From Galbula dea (Eukaryota; Chordata; Aves; Piciformes; Galbulidae), in the NCBI GenBank assembly GCA_013399015.1, contig VWZX01001144.1:1-64000 (forward strand): a stretch of DNA of 64,000 nt. The letters run 5' to 3'. Both the position numbers and the translations under genes were made by a program. Positions 10,956 through 24,599 of this stretch are shown in pieces. Every line of letters starts with the position of its first letter. Position 1 is the first letter of the stretch. A model generated the notes under the pieces. That model was given only the letters and a program-made list of their open reading frames with translations, searched no databases and was not told the origin of the DNA.

Positions 10956-13244
10956 CTAGAGCTATTAATAATCCAAAGCCTTTACAAAAACAACTTTTAC
11001 GACTATCTGAAGCTGATTTGATGAGCTGCAGCAGAAGAAAGGTTTTCCTCTTTCCCTAGTAAAATCCCTGCCGGTCTGGATCCAAAGCCCAGTCCTGCTA
11101 CCTTCTCTGTTTGCTCATTAAACAAAGCTGTCCTTTCTGAAGCCCTCTTTTCCCTCTCAGCCCCTGATCTTCCCTCCTGCACTTCTGTGCCTGTTCTTGA
11201 AGTGACATCCCTGTTTACAGCCCAGACAGAACTTCATTCAGGGAAAGGAAAACGTTTCAATACTCTGCTTGTGAGCCCTGAACAATTGGGAGCTGCAGGG
11301 AATACTGAATGAAATAGAGAAGTTGCACTCAAAAAAAGCATGTTTTCATTAGTTCATCACAGAGTTAACTGGAAATAACAAGGGAAAATCTGCCAGTGGT
11401 GTGTGGTGAAGACACAGCTCTTGCTCTGCAGTAATGCAAATCCTGATCTGTGTTTCCTGGCTCATGTTATCTGTGGAGCACAGGCATGAATACAAGAATT
11501 CAGAAATCTTCCTCAGCTTCAGCTCTCTTGTTGCTGCAGCAGTCTGGCTGTGTCTACACACCCTCTGGTGTGAAGTTGTTTCAGGGGCAGTCACTGGAAG
11601 GCTTGGTTAGAGAGTAATCTATAGGTTAATATGCAAGACAGGGACTGCTGAAGGGTTGCATGTTCTGTCACTTCAAGCTTAGGAACTGAACGTTCTTTGA
11701 TGTAATTTGACCTATTTCAGTACAGGCTGATGAAAATGTCTTCTGTTGAGGCTGAGATCTAGGTGTACACAAAGTGGCTGGTTGTCATGATACAGGTGTG
11801 TACATGTTTCACAGCAGCAGGTTTAGATTATTTTGGAACAGCAATGGGTCAGTTTTACAGTTATTAGTGCTCTGATTCTTTTTTCTCTCCTCTCCTGCCC
11901 CTGTCCAGAGATACACTCTTAAGAAACATACACAAATATTCAGATGTATTAGAATAATAAATTTATAATTACAATAATAAATCTGGGTCTCATTTTTAGA
12001 CTGTAGATCCACATTAAAAACTGAGGCAGGAGTGGCATGCACTGTGTCCTCATTTAGTTGAGCAGTTATACTTGGGGTTTTATTTCTCCAGCCTGAAGTT
12101 TTGGCTTCAAATCATAAGGTTGGATCCAAGTCCACAACTAACACCTGAAAATAATTGAGGACTGTTAACATCTCCCTTTTTACCTGGGGAAAGTGCTTTT
12201 CAGGAAGATTTTCATGTGAGTGTAAAGATGATAAAGGATGTGAGGCTGAAGCCTTTGCATAGGAAGTTCAAGCTCCAAAGAAGCCACCAAAAAGAGATCT
12301 TTTACTGGCCACAGGTACTGTGCTGGCCTCTGAGGTCAGTAGGTGTAGGACTCTTGATTTTCAGGTCTCACTTAGGGCAGTAGGATTGGAAACTGGTGAG
12401 GAAGTTGAATTGACTGAGAGCCATTGATTGGTTTCTAGGTGACATCTCATGGCTGGCCTGTTGAAACAAGGCAGGAACCCTGTCTGCAGTCAGTTACCAT
12501 CAGCTTCATCCCTTTGCAGTGGGAATTCAGTTCTGTACAGGACTTCTGATTCTGCAGGGCCAGTTGTGCTGTGGGTGTGATGATCCTTAGATCATCATTT
12601 GTTTACTGCAAACCACTAGCATCTATCAACAGCATTGTGGTTGTTAATTACCACCATTGCTTCTCTTCTGACAGCCCCCAGAGACCCAGGTTAAAAACAC
12701 TAGGTCTGCTTTGGTTGGACAGGCAGAGTCCCATGAGGGGATCTACTGTTTCCCCTGAACTCTAGAGCAAAGTCACACTGACTTTCTGATGTTTTCATCT
12801 CTTCCCCAGAGTTACTGGGGGCTAAAGTAAAGCACATCACCCCTAAAGCCAGATCACCTCTCCTCCATGCTCCTCTCCCACCCTTCCTCACTGTATCTGC
12901 TCTCTCTCTTCTCTGACCCCTTTGCAGGATAATCCACCAGCAGCATCACCTTTTTCTGCCCTGTACTGTTGTGTTCTCTCCTCCTACTGCTCTCTTCCCT
13001 CTCCATTTCATCTCTCCAAAGAGGCAGCACTGTGGGTTTACTGTGGGAATTCCTGGGTACCGATGATGAGTATTTCTCTGGCAGGCTGGACTTTGATACT
13101 TGGTGTTAGGTCAGGGAGTGCTGAGCTGTCTTGCACAGGGATTGTCCATGCAGCTTGTTCAAAGGCTCTTTAGTTCTCTTGGGGTATCCAGAAGACACCT
13201 TGTGTCCCTTCCAGCTGATGAGCAGTTTGAATCTCTGCAGTGTC

Positions 13245-13670
13245 ATTTGTAGTGCTGAGGGCACTGGAGCATCTCTGGGAGGAGGAAAGGCTGAGAGCCC
13301 TGGGGCTGCTTAGCCTGGAGAAGAACAGCCCCAGAGGGGAGCTGCTCAATGCTGAGCAAGAGCTAAAAGGCAGGGGACAAGAGGCTGGGACCAGACTCTG
13401 CTCAGTGGTGCCCAGGGACAGGGTAAGGGGCACTGGGCACAAACTGGAACCCAGGAGGTTATGTCTGAAACTTCTTTGCTGTGAGGGTGTTGGAGCCCTG
13501 GCCCAGGCTGCCGAGAGAGGTTGTGGAGTCTCCTTCTGTGGAGAGATTCCAAAGGCAGCTGGAGGTGATCCTGGGCAAGCTGCTGTGGGTGCCCCTGCTT
13601 TATCAGGGGAGTTGGGCTGGATGATCCCCAGAGGTCCCTTCTGCCCCTCACCATGCTGGGTTTCTGTGCA
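13245..13670 (+). mobile_element. CR1 LINE fragment, sense, complete 3' end
   Basis: A ~425 bp copy with the block order of a CR1 3' end: CTGGGGCTGCTTAGCCTGGA, CTCAGTGGTGCCCAGGGACA, TTGGAGCCCTGGCCCAGGCT, GGCAGCTGGAGGTGATCCTG, GGCTGGATGATCCCCAGAGG, then the Cys-free terminal GGGTTTCTGTG. It is the fullest member of the subfamily also present at 1-297 and (antisense) 7738-7885. Open frames on both strands (up to 170 codons) are relics of the element. Confidence 0.9.
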
Positions 13671-16097
13671 GTGGCAAACCAAAGGAGAATCTGATAGCCT
13701 TTGTATTACCCTATGAGAAACAGATCAAATTCTACACCTACTTTTTCTGTTAAGGTAGGAAGCAGAGAAGCATTTGGCTCAACATCTCCAAATTGTTCTT
13801 GGGGTTTATTGAGAGTAACAGCTGTTGAAGCATGATGTTTCTGTTCCTCTTAATGAAGAGAGGACTCTGCTGGGCTACCCTCCTGGAGTCAGGGAGCTGC
13901 TGCACCGCCCAGCCCTGGCTTTATCGTGACATTGTGTTTTCTGGCAACCAAACAGACCAGAGAAAGTACATCTTCTCCTGCTTGTTTATTGATTTAAGAC
14001 TCTTCCTGCCTCTTTCTGGGAAAGAAAAAAAAAAATGGATAAAAGGCCACCTTCATTATTTCAATTTTAATTTCCTTTCTCCAAAGTAAGCAGAGCAAAA
14101 TTAGATGTAGTCTGATGCATGTTCCACAAATAAACTGCATGGAACTAGAGTGGTTAAATGAACTTTGCTTGGGGATTATTGGAAAGATAAATATTTGAAC
14201 ACTGAACTTGAGGTAAGTCATGTTTGTGCAACAGCTGGGGCTTCTTGTCACTGCTTTCCCCCCCTCCTTCCTTTTTTTCCTGTTGTGGCTTTTCTAGTCA
14301 ACTCAACCATGAGAACATTAAAGCCAGAGTGAATACCACCTTCAAACAACCTGTGTTTTCTGTCTTGTTGCCAGCAGAGGGCTTTCCCCCCCACTTTGTG
14401 ATAGCAGATGATCTTTGTCTGCTTTTCTAAACATCTTTGTTTATGTTTTACATTATATCTTAGAAGAATTCAAAGTAAATTTACACATTATAGCTGTTGG
14501 AAATAAAGCAGTTTATATTCTGTATCTACATTAGCATTGCTCAAAAATACTGCAATTGCTGAACTTAGAAACCTTTGAGCACTTGAGTGTATGAAGCTTA
14601 GATTTTAAAGGTTTCTTTTAAATTGGTAGGCTTACTGGTGAAGGAATCTCAGGAGAACACTCCAGCAAACCAGAAAATTGCTGTTGTAGGAAAGGAAATA
14701 GATATTATACTTCCATTATGTATAGAAACAAGACTGGTGAAGACTCTGCTGGTTAACTGGCTAACTAACTAACCCTCACTTCAGGTTCTGGCAGATGATA
14801 ATGGTGCCTGAAGGTGTTGTGTAAGTTTATCAAGCTAGAGTACTTCTTTCTGCAGCAAGAAGTGTGATAAGGAGATGGATGAAATCTTGAGCTAGTCAGA
14901 TATTGCAGATAAGAGTGATTTTAGTGTATTCATCTTTGTAGGCTCAAAGCACAACTCATCCTCAATTTTAAAGCATCCATGAAGAAGAAATGTTAAGAAG
15001 CAATGACAGTGATTACCCTTCCTCTTGTGCCATCAGTAGGAGAATCAGGAAATTAGCTTTCTTTTCCAGTTTTCATGCTCATCTGATTAGGAGAAGTGCT
15101 GCTGGTTGTAAGTTAGCTTTCTTCTTATCAGAGAACTTGCATGCATGGAATTTATACTCTCTAGAGGATGTTGGTCAGAAAGGAATGGAAGTATCTATAA
15201 GCATCAGAATTTAGCAAATGGCATTTCATTTTCAAACTGGAACCTCATTAAGAGAACATGGGCTTCATAGCTAGATAAGGTAATGGAAAGAAGGAAGTGT
15301 TTTTAGTGACTGGGCACAATGCTTTTACAGAGAGATCTCTAGGCAGTGTTAGCATCTGTAAATTGTCCTTCAGTGCCTATAACTGAGAGGTTTCTGAGGA
15401 AAAAAAGAATAATTAAGTATGATTTCTGAGCCAGAGCCTTAGGTTTGGCTCGAGTTTAGAAAAGAATAAACTGACAAGGCAGAAATATGTTTGTAAGAAG
15501 GAGATGTCAAGTCTGATTGCTGCCCAAATCCTAGAGTGAACCTGTGTTAAGCAGAGTAATGGTGCTGCCAGCTGCCTCTGCTTCCAGAGTGGCTTTTTGG
15601 TCCTTTGTGAAACACCAGTTAAGTTTATTTTGTCAGGTTCACTGGAAGGACAGGACTCTTGTTGATGTGTTCAAGTAACAGGAATTTCTTCCCCTGCTGC
15701 TGCTGTTGCTCCCCTGGAGCTGCATGCACAGTCCATACATTGCAGTGCAAGGGAAGCTGGAGCAGTGAATTTAGGAAGGAGTAGCAAGTCCTTGTTGGTG
15801 AGAAGTACTACAGCAGACTACTCAGTCTACTTTTTGGGTTGTGTTCAAGCACATTGGAAATACAGGTAGTAGTTTAGTCTCAAAATAGAGCACATCTTCC
15901 TGAGCAGAAGCTCAGTGTTCATGAGCTTCATAATTTTGTTAATTAACTGCTCAGAGTGCTCTCAGTGCTTTCCACAGAGCAGGGTTTGGGTTCATGGCTT
16001 TGGGTTTTGTTGCTTTGGGCTTTTTTGAATGTCATGCCCAACTGTATCTCCTTGGTTGCTCTGCTCACACTACATGGAGCTAGCAAACTGGTATAGA

Positions 16098-16207
16098 TAT
16101 GGTGCTGAGGGACCTGGTTCAGTGGGGACCTGGCAGTGGTGGGTTAGTAGCTGCACTTGGTGATCTTCCAAAGTCTCTTCCAACCAAAATAATTCTCTGA
16201 CTCCATG
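16098..16207 (+). mobile_element. CR1 3'-tail fragment, sense
   Basis: GTGCTGAGGGACCTGGTTCA, GCAGTGGTGGGTTAG, CTTGGTGATCTTCCAAAGTC and TCTCTTCCAACC form the last ~110 bp of a CR1 element, ending in a diverged ATTCTCTGACTCCATGA tail. Confidence 0.75.
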
Positions 16208-19200
16208 ATTGACTACAACAAGCATCCTAGGCTTGGTAACTGTTGGCCTGCCATGTGTTGCAGGGCAATGACTGTACCAGAGTGTTTGACTGATGGCAGT
16301 GAGGACTTTTACAAACACTCTGTTGGGATAACAAATCTTCCAGAAGAATGTGGAAAAGAAAGAAAAAAATCCTCTACCAGCTTTTGAGAGATGTGGAAGG
16401 GTGAAACTGGCTCTTTAACTTGTTTTTTCTTGAGTTCTGGCTCAGAATTTGAACTTGAAATATGTTTTGAATGCAGCCAGTTTGGCTATTTACTACAGTC
16501 CATCTCCAGCTCAGAGGGCAGCAGCTTTCAAAGCTTTTTATGTTCATGAAGCCTTCTGGAACACGTTGGTTTTGGTGGTGATCTGATGTACCAGCAGCAG
16601 TTCTCACCGTACTGGCTTGTTCTTTTGGAGCTCCTGGATCATTTGATCAGTGTCTGTTAGAGCCCAAGAAACCCTGAAGGGGATTTTAGAACATCTCTGA
16701 GAATCAAGGCCCAAAGGAGCCCAGACATCACTGCTCAGTTAAGCAACTTGTTAATTGCAAGCTTTTTCCAGAGGAGAGTAGAGAGGAAAAGAGGGTAAGA
16801 AAGTAGAAGACAGATAAGGAAAGGAGGGTAGCAAGCACTGCAGGGGCTCCAACACAGTATCTCAGCCTTTGTCTACTAGTTTAATGCTTAGAGGCATGGC
16901 TCTTCTCATCTAAGAAGCCTTACAGTGGATTTTGTAACCATTTTAGCTTGGCAACATTTTTCTTCTCTTCTAGCAGAGACCAGGACCTGCAGCATATTCT
17001 GAAACTGAATTTTCTGCATTTCCCTGTTCAGTCAGGGTTGTTATTAACATGTGGGATGAGAACAGAACATAGGTCAGCCCTAACTCTTTTAGGAAACCAA
17101 CACATGTAACATATGGGAAATATCCTGACATTTAGAAGAGCAGTACAGCATTAGTTTGTGAATTTCAGGCATTTAAAATAGGTTCTGACCAATAACTAAT
17201 AAATCTTGCAACTAAACTTGTGTTTGAGGCCAATTTGCAAATCACCCTAGTGGTGTGGAAAAGGAGTGTTTGATGTAATCACTTACATCAACAGGAAAGT
17301 AAAGCTCCAGAGCATTTCAAGCCTTAATGAGGATGATTTGGTTACTTACTGCTCCCAACACCTGCAGTTCCAAAAAGCTTTGTGGTCTCATGCTAGCTAA
17401 CCCAACAAGGTGTCATGACCTGATGCTGAGAGACCTCCTGGCATGAGAAGCATACTTCTGTGATACCTTTCAAAGTCAGGTGCTGTGCATGCACACTTGC
17501 TTTAATTCATCTTTATTTAGCAACTCCAGAATATGGGGTGAAATTTCTCCCTGGATTTAGTAATTCCAGCAGCATAACAGTCCACTTCCAGCTCTCACCC
17601 CAATCACCTTGCCAACCTTCTTCACACCAGTTCTGTTGTTGGCCTTTGCTGATTGTTTCCCTCTGGTTTTAGTTGTCCCAGCAGAATTTGTACTGTTCTA
17701 AATTGAAGAACACCTTTGAAAAAGAAGCAATATTTTTAAGAACTAGCCTTTCTCCCTCACCTCTACACTGGAAAGAGAACATGCAGGGGATCCTTTAGTG
17801 GCAGCTCTCCTTAGAGCAGATCCATTGCCACATGCTAGATCTTCTCTCAAGGCCTCTCTCCACCTAGTAACTATAAAGTAAATTCAAAGGAAGCCATGGA
17901 GCTGGTAAGTTTGCACTGTTCCTATCACAGCAGTATCCTATACACCATGTTTATCCAGATGTGTGAAGAGTCTTGAACTGTTCTGCAAAGAGAGACATGA
18001 AGATCAAAGAACAGCTTGGGGAGAGGAGAGGAGAGGGCTCAGCTCAAGTTTTCTGTCATGTCTGTAAGAAATTTCAGGCTTTGCTCTTGCTTGACAGGAG
18101 AATATCCTGCACAACTGGAGAGCAGCTAGTGGTAGGGTAGTGACTGCCTGATGGCACATGTCTGGTCATCAGAAGACTGGGATAATTAAAGTCAGGGCAG
18201 GAAACCAAACTAACCTACAACTTCATGGACCTGTCACAGTGATAGACACAACCAAGAGATGCACTGGGATAACTCAGTCTTTGCTGCCTTCTGTGCTACC
18301 TGTTTCTTTTCAGCCTGGTGTTTGAAATGCAGTATTCAGCAGCTTTTTTCCCTGGTACCTCCTCTGCTCTTGCTCTGTGCTGGGATGTGCTTGCCACAAG
18401 AAATCTTGACTCCAGAGCAAAATGAACTCTGTTGCCTTGAGTGATGTCAGTGCATTTCTCTGAGGGAGAAAGCAGATTTTCCTTTTTTGTGTGTGTGTTT
18501 CCCCTCTTCAATTTCAGTTAGTGTTTGTTCCTGTGGCACACAGAGGATTCCAGAGCTTTGGAATCATAGGAAGATCCGTGGTCCTCTTGATTACAGGCAT
18601 GTCATCTCTATTGCTCTGGTTAGAGGTCTGCCAGCCAGTTCCATGACAAACCCTGGGGCAGTGGTTTATGCTTTGACCATAAAGATGTGGTTCTGCCTTT
18701 ATGGATCTTGAGTCAGGCAATGATTTGTTCCCCTTTCTCCCCCCAAAGAGATGTAAAAAAACAAGGGGCTAGTTCTAAAATATGAAAGCCATAAATAAGT
18801 GGCTGGATGTTGACTACCCAGGACTCTGTATTCCTGCAGTGTAGCAAGGACTTTGAATTGCTGTTTAGGTGATCTTTACTGTACAGAGCTTTTGGCTATT
18901 CTGAAGCTAATCAGCTTTCTTCATGCTTACATTCTGTAACTTAAATTGGCTAGATTGAAAGAGATCTGGTAAAAGCAGTATATTTGGGATTTAAAGACCA
19001 GCCCTTCAAATGGTTCCTAAAGAAGAGAGAAATAAAAGAGACAGTGATCACTTCCTACAGTGCTAGTCTGTAAGGAAGTCTGTAAGCAAGGAAGCACCCA
19101 GAATTTCTGCAAGGAAAGACAGTTTGCCTTTTCACAGGCACTGAAGTGTGGCAGCTGCAGTTCCAGCTGTAAGATCAAGCACCAGCAGATGAGTTTCAGA

Positions 19201-19534
19201 ATGGTTTGCTTACCTGTGGTGGTGATCAGTGAGTTCACATCTGGAGGATGCCTTGGCAGAAGATGCATACATGATATCTTAACTAGTGGAATAAAAGAGC
19301 TAGGATTGCAGGAACTGCAAGTCTTTCCATCAAATTTGGGTTTCTCCTGAAAAGACAGACTACCCCTAGCTTTGGGCTTGCTGCAGAACTCCATGGAGAA
19401 GCTCCATGGCCTGTGCTGTGTAGCTGACAACTGTAGGATCCTGTAGGCTTTGCAGACTCTGGGATGTTAAATGAGTAGATCCAAAGATTCCTTCTTTGTC
19501 TTCTGATCAGGCAGAGCAGAAAATGAGATTCTGA

Positions 19535-19570
19535 CCAAAAAAACCCCAAACAAACCAAAACCAAAACCCC
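19535..19570. repeat. A/C-rich low-complexity tract
   Basis: A run of CAAAAAAACCCC/CAAACC-type units about 35 bp long. No parent element recognised. Confidence 0.7.
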
Positions 19571-19689
19571 AAGCAATTGGGGTTTGTTTGCTTAGATGTC
19601 CTTTAAAAGAAAGTATGTGAAAAAACAAAAATCAGAACAAACCAGTATTCCATCAGGGTGCATTTTAGGGAAGGCAGAGAAAGTCCATT

Positions 19690-19726
19690 AAAAAAAAAGA
19701 AAAAGAAAGGAAAAAAAAAAGAAAGA
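19690..19726. repeat. A-rich tract with GAAA interruptions
   Basis: Three A runs of 5-10 bases separated by G or GG. Low complexity. Confidence 0.75.
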
Positions 19727-21056
19727 GTCATGTATTGTGGTGGGAATCTGATGGGAAGCAGTGTAGTCTACCTTGCAGTGAATGCCCACTTGTTCTGCTG
19801 CAGATTCACCTTCCTTGAGTGTTTCTACAGCAGGCAGCTTTCAATCATGTTGGAAAATATCTGCAGAAAACATAGGAAATCATGTGTGAGTCTTAATTAG
19901 GTTTGGATGTTACCAAAAGCCAAGTGACCTTTCCTCCTCTTTGTCTTTTGATGTCAATATTTACAAGCCTGGGACATTTTCCATGTCAGTGTCTGTTTGT
20001 GTGGCTCTGGGCAGTGTTGTGCAGAGCACAGTGCAATGAGTGGGAGCTGCACTTCACCTCCTGGCAATCCCCTGTAAGTATTTGGGATAGGAACTCCTTA
20101 GGAAACCTCTGTGGATTCTTAGTTTGTTTGCTAAGCATCAGCTTTTCATTTGCTTCTATTTACTGTGTTATGATTTGGTCCTGAAGGAGTTTCAGACCCA
20201 GCAACACTTTCCTGTCCTGCTGCTCCCCAGCTTCATTTCATGTTGAGGGTGTTCAGGTTTTTATTTCTAGTTGCAATCCTATTCCACTGGGTGTTTCTAT
20301 ATGCATTTGGGTGGTAGAGGTTCAATATGTGTGCATTTCAGGTGGAAGAAAAAGAAGTGCCAGATGGACTCATGACTGGGAGACCTAAAAACTTATTCAA
20401 ATGAATGTTTGAAGTAAAACTGGTTATTCACAGAGTTTTCTGAGAGACAGAACCAGTATCATTTGACTGGAAAAAACCCCCATGTTCACATGCATTTGTA
20501 TGTTTGATTTCCTAATCAGTGGCTGAATTATCACTTCCATTCTATACAGAAGCTGGAGCCTTCCCTAGAGAACTTGGACATTCTGGGATCTGCCTTTAAA
20601 GAAGGGGGTTTTGGTGAATTAGACATCATTGCTTTCATAAGTGGTCACAAAAATTACTTCTAGCCTTGCTATAAATAATGGAAATGAAGGGGGAAAGGGA
20701 AAAAAAAGGTGATTAATTTGGCATCATTGATGATTATAATCTTTGGAGAGTGTGAGTTTATGAGTCAGAAAACACAGCAGCAAAACATAAAATAGCAAGT
20801 AGCAGAAATTCAGTTTAAAAATGAAGTCAGAAGGCAGCCATGAAGCACAGCAATGGTATGTGTTGGGAATCAGAGCCAGTAGCTCCTCAGGACACAGTCT
20901 GCCACTGGAAGAAGCCCCTGCAAGGACAGCTCAGGCTGCACTCTGCTCGTGCTTTAATAATTTTCATGTAAAACTTTGCTAGTTTTCAAAAGCTGAATCA
21001 TTTAACTCCTGGTTGCTCTCTCTGTCTCTAATATGCCTTTTCTGTTTTCCCCTCAG

Positions 21057-21119
21057 CTAACAATGCCAACATTCCCTGTTGTTGTGAAGATTGGACATGC
21101 TCACTCAGGCATGGGAAAG
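21057..21119 (+). CDS. SYN2: SYN2 exon 6 (C domain, glycine-rich ATP loop)
   Basis: Synapsin II is a peripheral phosphoprotein that tethers synaptic vesicles to each other and to the cytoskeleton; its C domain has an ATP-grasp fold that binds ATP. This 63 bp exon has an acceptor TTTTCCCCTCAG and a donor GTGCAG, both phase 0, and encodes 21 residues beginning LTMPTFPVVVKIG and ending HAHSGMGK. The latter is the glycine-rich nucleotide-binding loop shared by all synapsins. The next exon continues in frame with IKVDNHYDFQD. Numbering as exon 6 follows from counting back from a 13th final exon and agrees with TIMP4 lying in intron 5. The exon is too short to show as a free open frame. Confidence 0.93.
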
Positions 21120-23640
21120 GTGCAGATGCTACTTACTGCATGTTAGGAGCCTGGGTGTTTGTCTCAAATAATGTGCATGTTCTTTGGTTTCCTGGATGTT
21201 TGAACTTTCCACTGTCCACATTCTGTCTCAGATCCCAACCCTTCCAAATCTCTGCTTATGTTCTTCAAGAAAGCATCTCTCTCTTTGGGAAAAGGCTAAA
21301 CCACATCATGTGTTTGCCCCCTGATGCCTTTGCAGTTTACACTTTGTCCTCTGTCATTGAAAGGTGCTGAGATGCCTTCTTGAAGCAGAACCTTATTTAT
21401 TCATCTAGTTGACTGCAGTGAAACTATTTAAGGGTCAAGATCTGTTTGGATAATGCAGCTTTTTGGACCTGGGAATATAGGAAGGTTTTGCCTTGGTTCT
21501 GTATTAGTTTCAGCTTGATACTGAACTTCTTGTCTTCATTTGCTATCTGAATGTGTTCTGTGATTGTTTCATAACCACTGTGTAACTGCTGCTTTCTTTC
21601 TCCAAAGTAATTGCCCTTCAGTGGTGAGTACAGTTGTTTTGATCTCACTTATCTCACAGGGATGGTGCAGGGGGACAGGATTTAGGCCTGGCTTTCCTTG
21701 CTAACAGTTCATATTGCAGATGAACCTCTTCCACTGAAAACACTCCACTGCTTTAAGTGCTTTAGACTTTAAAACAAGCCCTGGGAGGCTGGTTACACTG
21801 ATCATCTTGAATCTCCTTGCACATCATGTTTGCCACTAGCAGTAGGCAGAGAAAGCTGATTTCATTGTGTTTTAGTCAGTAATTATGCAAGTTGTACTGT
21901 ATGTTTTGTTCTCTTGCCTATGTCTGGTTGCTTTATTTCATACTTAGTAAGTCAGTGGAGATTCAGCAGCCAGTTTAACTGAGAGCAGAATTAACCACCA
22001 GTCACTTAACATGCAGTTTCTGTGGCTTGCATATGTGAAGGGCTAGAATGTTTATACTGTACTGTCAGTAGTCACCTCTCATTTACAGCCAGGGGAAATC
22101 ATGCACAGAAATGTTCAGCAGTTCAAAAGTCTAGAAATAAATCTAGATTATTATTTTTTTTTAGCTGTAAAATATTTTAAAGCCTTAAAAATGATCTGCC
22201 AGTCTTTGGCAGTGAAATGCTTAAGTGCCAGAGTCCAAGTGAAGGTTCTCCTTGCACCCCAGTACTCCTCAGGAGCAGTGTTTCCACTGCTCAGAAAGAG
22301 ACTCACATATGCTATGAGGTTTTCAGAAGCTGAGTTGAAATCAGGCATTATGTCTGGTTTGCTGCTCTCAACTGGCAAGTTATTTTGTATTGTTCTCCAC
22401 TGGAGAGTTGATAGCAGACACTTGTGCCTTAGAACTTCCTTTAGCCTCCCCAGACTCTGTTTAACAGGCAGGTCCCACCTCACCACTGTGGCATTCTGGC
22501 CCACAGGTTCCCCCCAAGGAGCAGGTGAGACTCTGGGCTTGCAAAGAGTTGCAGACTCTCCTAACATTGGATAACATGAGAAACACTAATCCCTGCCTCC
22601 TTTCCTCACCATTCTGAAATGTCCTTTGGGTCAGTGTGTTGGAGTTCCAGTTTCCCCTTCCCATTTCCTACTACCCCTAAGAATTCTCTTCAGAGTCACT
22701 TTTCTTCCCCACTTCCTTGAGGTCAGCCATTGGGATGTGCCCTCCTTATCCAAAAGCAATGCCTCTGTCCTCCCTCTGTCCTCTAAAGTCTCCTTCTCCC
22801 TCTCCTTCTGAAGCAATGTTCTCCACTTTCCACCTCCCTCTTATTTCAAGATGTTCAAGCTGCTGGGTGTAGTACCATTCACCACCTTAGCACTGTGCCT
22901 CAGCTTCCACATCCTACTCCTAGAAATCCTGGCTCATGGCAGAGAAGTAGGAAAAATGGGAAAAACTGGTTCTGCTGTCTGTAGCCACCCCTGTGTGCAC
23001 CCATCAGGACCTCCTGACCCTTCATCTCCTCCTTCCCAGGAGGCAATGATGTGATGGTGCCTGGTGGGTTCCATGTACATCCAGTTACATGAGCAAGTTA
23101 CAGAACCACCCAGAACTCTCTATAAAGTAGTGTTGCATATTATCACACCTTGAAAAATCCTAAAATTAAGCAGCACCACTTAAAACTCAAACAAATCCAA
23201 CCACAACAACAAGTTGAAAGGCAAAATTCCATTCTACTGCCTGCACATTGCTTTCTACAGATGAAAGGGAACGTCTTGCCTAGGAAACAGACTCCCTACA
23301 ACAGCTTCTGTGTCATCAGCCTTGGCCTCTGGCAGGTGAAGTCTGCACCATCTTTGGTAACTTCCTAATCACAAATGATGAGAAGCTGGCAGAGGAAGTT
23401 GGGAACAAGACCTGAAGAGCCACCAAGGAGGCAGAGAGTTCTGTCCTAACCCCAACCAGGACACTAAGGAATGTTACCAAGTCTAGAAAGCAGATAAAAT
23501 ATCCACTGGTTATTTTTAATAGACTGATGCTGTCAAAAAGCCATGTTTCTCATGAATGTGCAACTGAATTCTACATTTGATTCCTAATTACTCTTTTTGT
23601 CTCTTGTCTCTGCTGTTTACCTGTGGCATGCTGACTGCAG
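21120..23640 (+). other. SYN2: SYN2 intron 6
   Basis: About 2.5 kb with no exon seen. The part from about 22590 to 23045 is rich in C and T on the + strand (CTTCCCC, CCTCC and TCTCC runs). It ends at CTGACTGCAG. Confidence 0.75.
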
Positions 23641-23783
23641 ATCAAGGTAGACAACCACTACGATTTTCAGGACATAGCCAGCGTGGTAGCACTCACTCAG
23701 ACCTACGCCACCACGGAGCCCTTCATAGACTCCAAATATGACATCAGGATCCAAAAGATAGGCAGTAACTACAAGGCATACAT
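23641..23783 (+). CDS. SYN2: SYN2 exon 7 (C domain)
   Basis: This 143 bp exon follows acceptor CTGACTGCAG and ends at a GTGAGC donor inside the ATG codon (AT|G, phase 2). It begins IKVDNHYDFQDIASVV and ends with the NYKAYM block of the ATP-grasp core. DFQDIASVVALT and EPFIDSKYDI are near-invariant across synapsins. The frame is open throughout, with no damaging change. The following exon supplies the G of the split Met codon, confirming both boundaries. Confidence 0.95.
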
Positions 23784-24599
23784 GTGAGCCAAAAACTTAA
23801 TAATTTTCTTTCATCCTTTTGTTGCAAAATTGATTTAGCCAGCAGTAAGATTAAGGCTGTTGGATGAGTCTCTGAGCTGATGCCATGACTCCATGCCTCC
23901 GCTGGCATGCTGTCTGGAGTACAGTGGTTTAGACTTTCTGGATTTATCAAGACTGGTTTTTTTAACTTGATTGTGACTGGCAGGAGGAGAAGAAGACAAC
24001 AGGTGAGCCTGCCAGGGTGGTTTTCCTGCTAACCTTTGTTTCTTTTTTCGTGGAAAGAAAGGGGCAGTTGGAAGGGGATTTGGTTCTATAGAGAACCTGT
24101 TAAGTTAAATTCCTCTGTATCTTTTTCACCAACTAAGGGTAGTTAGATGATATTCATCCACATAAACCTGAATCATAAGCCTGCAATGGAACAAAGTACT
24201 CTGCTGGTAACATAACACCTGTAAGAAAAATTCCAGTCTTGCAGTGGCCTTCACATAAGAAAATCTCTAATTGTAGAACTTCAAGTGTTTGCTTAAAGAT
24301 CATGAGCATGCAAGAGGATAAAAGGGCGTTTCAGTTTCACAGACAGCATTAAGCTAGAGCAGCAGAGCAGGTTATCACATAGCAATTGAGCTATGGTAAC
24401 TGTTCATGCATATTTTTACTCTGTTTCAATCAAGCAGTGTATTCTGATGTACATCCACTTCATACACTTGAAGGGAAGTCAGATCACCTCATTTCTTTGC
24501 TCCCTCTTGCTTACAATTCTGGAGACATTCATCCTACTTTTCCTGATAGCACCATGCTCCTACAGCCCAAAGTCACTTCTCTCCTGTCTATCCAAACAA

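Larger units (their letters stand above)
10956..21056 (+). other. SYN2: SYN2 intron 5, right part
   Basis: No exon recognised. It contains CR1 copies at 13245-13670 and 16098-16207, A-rich low-complexity tracts at 19535-19570 and 19690-19726, and otherwise unique sequence. It ends in the polypyrimidine tract and acceptor (TTCCCCTCAG) of the next SYN2 exon. Confidence 0.65.

Noticed and set aside
12578..12597. Perfect 8 bp inverted repeat TGATGATC-CTTA-GATCATCA
   Set aside because: A short palindrome of this size is expected by chance in 64 kb and has no supporting context.
13170..13716. Open frames of 158 and 170 codons on both strands
   Set aside because: They fall within a CR1 3' end and contain the translated repeat blocks also seen in other copies.
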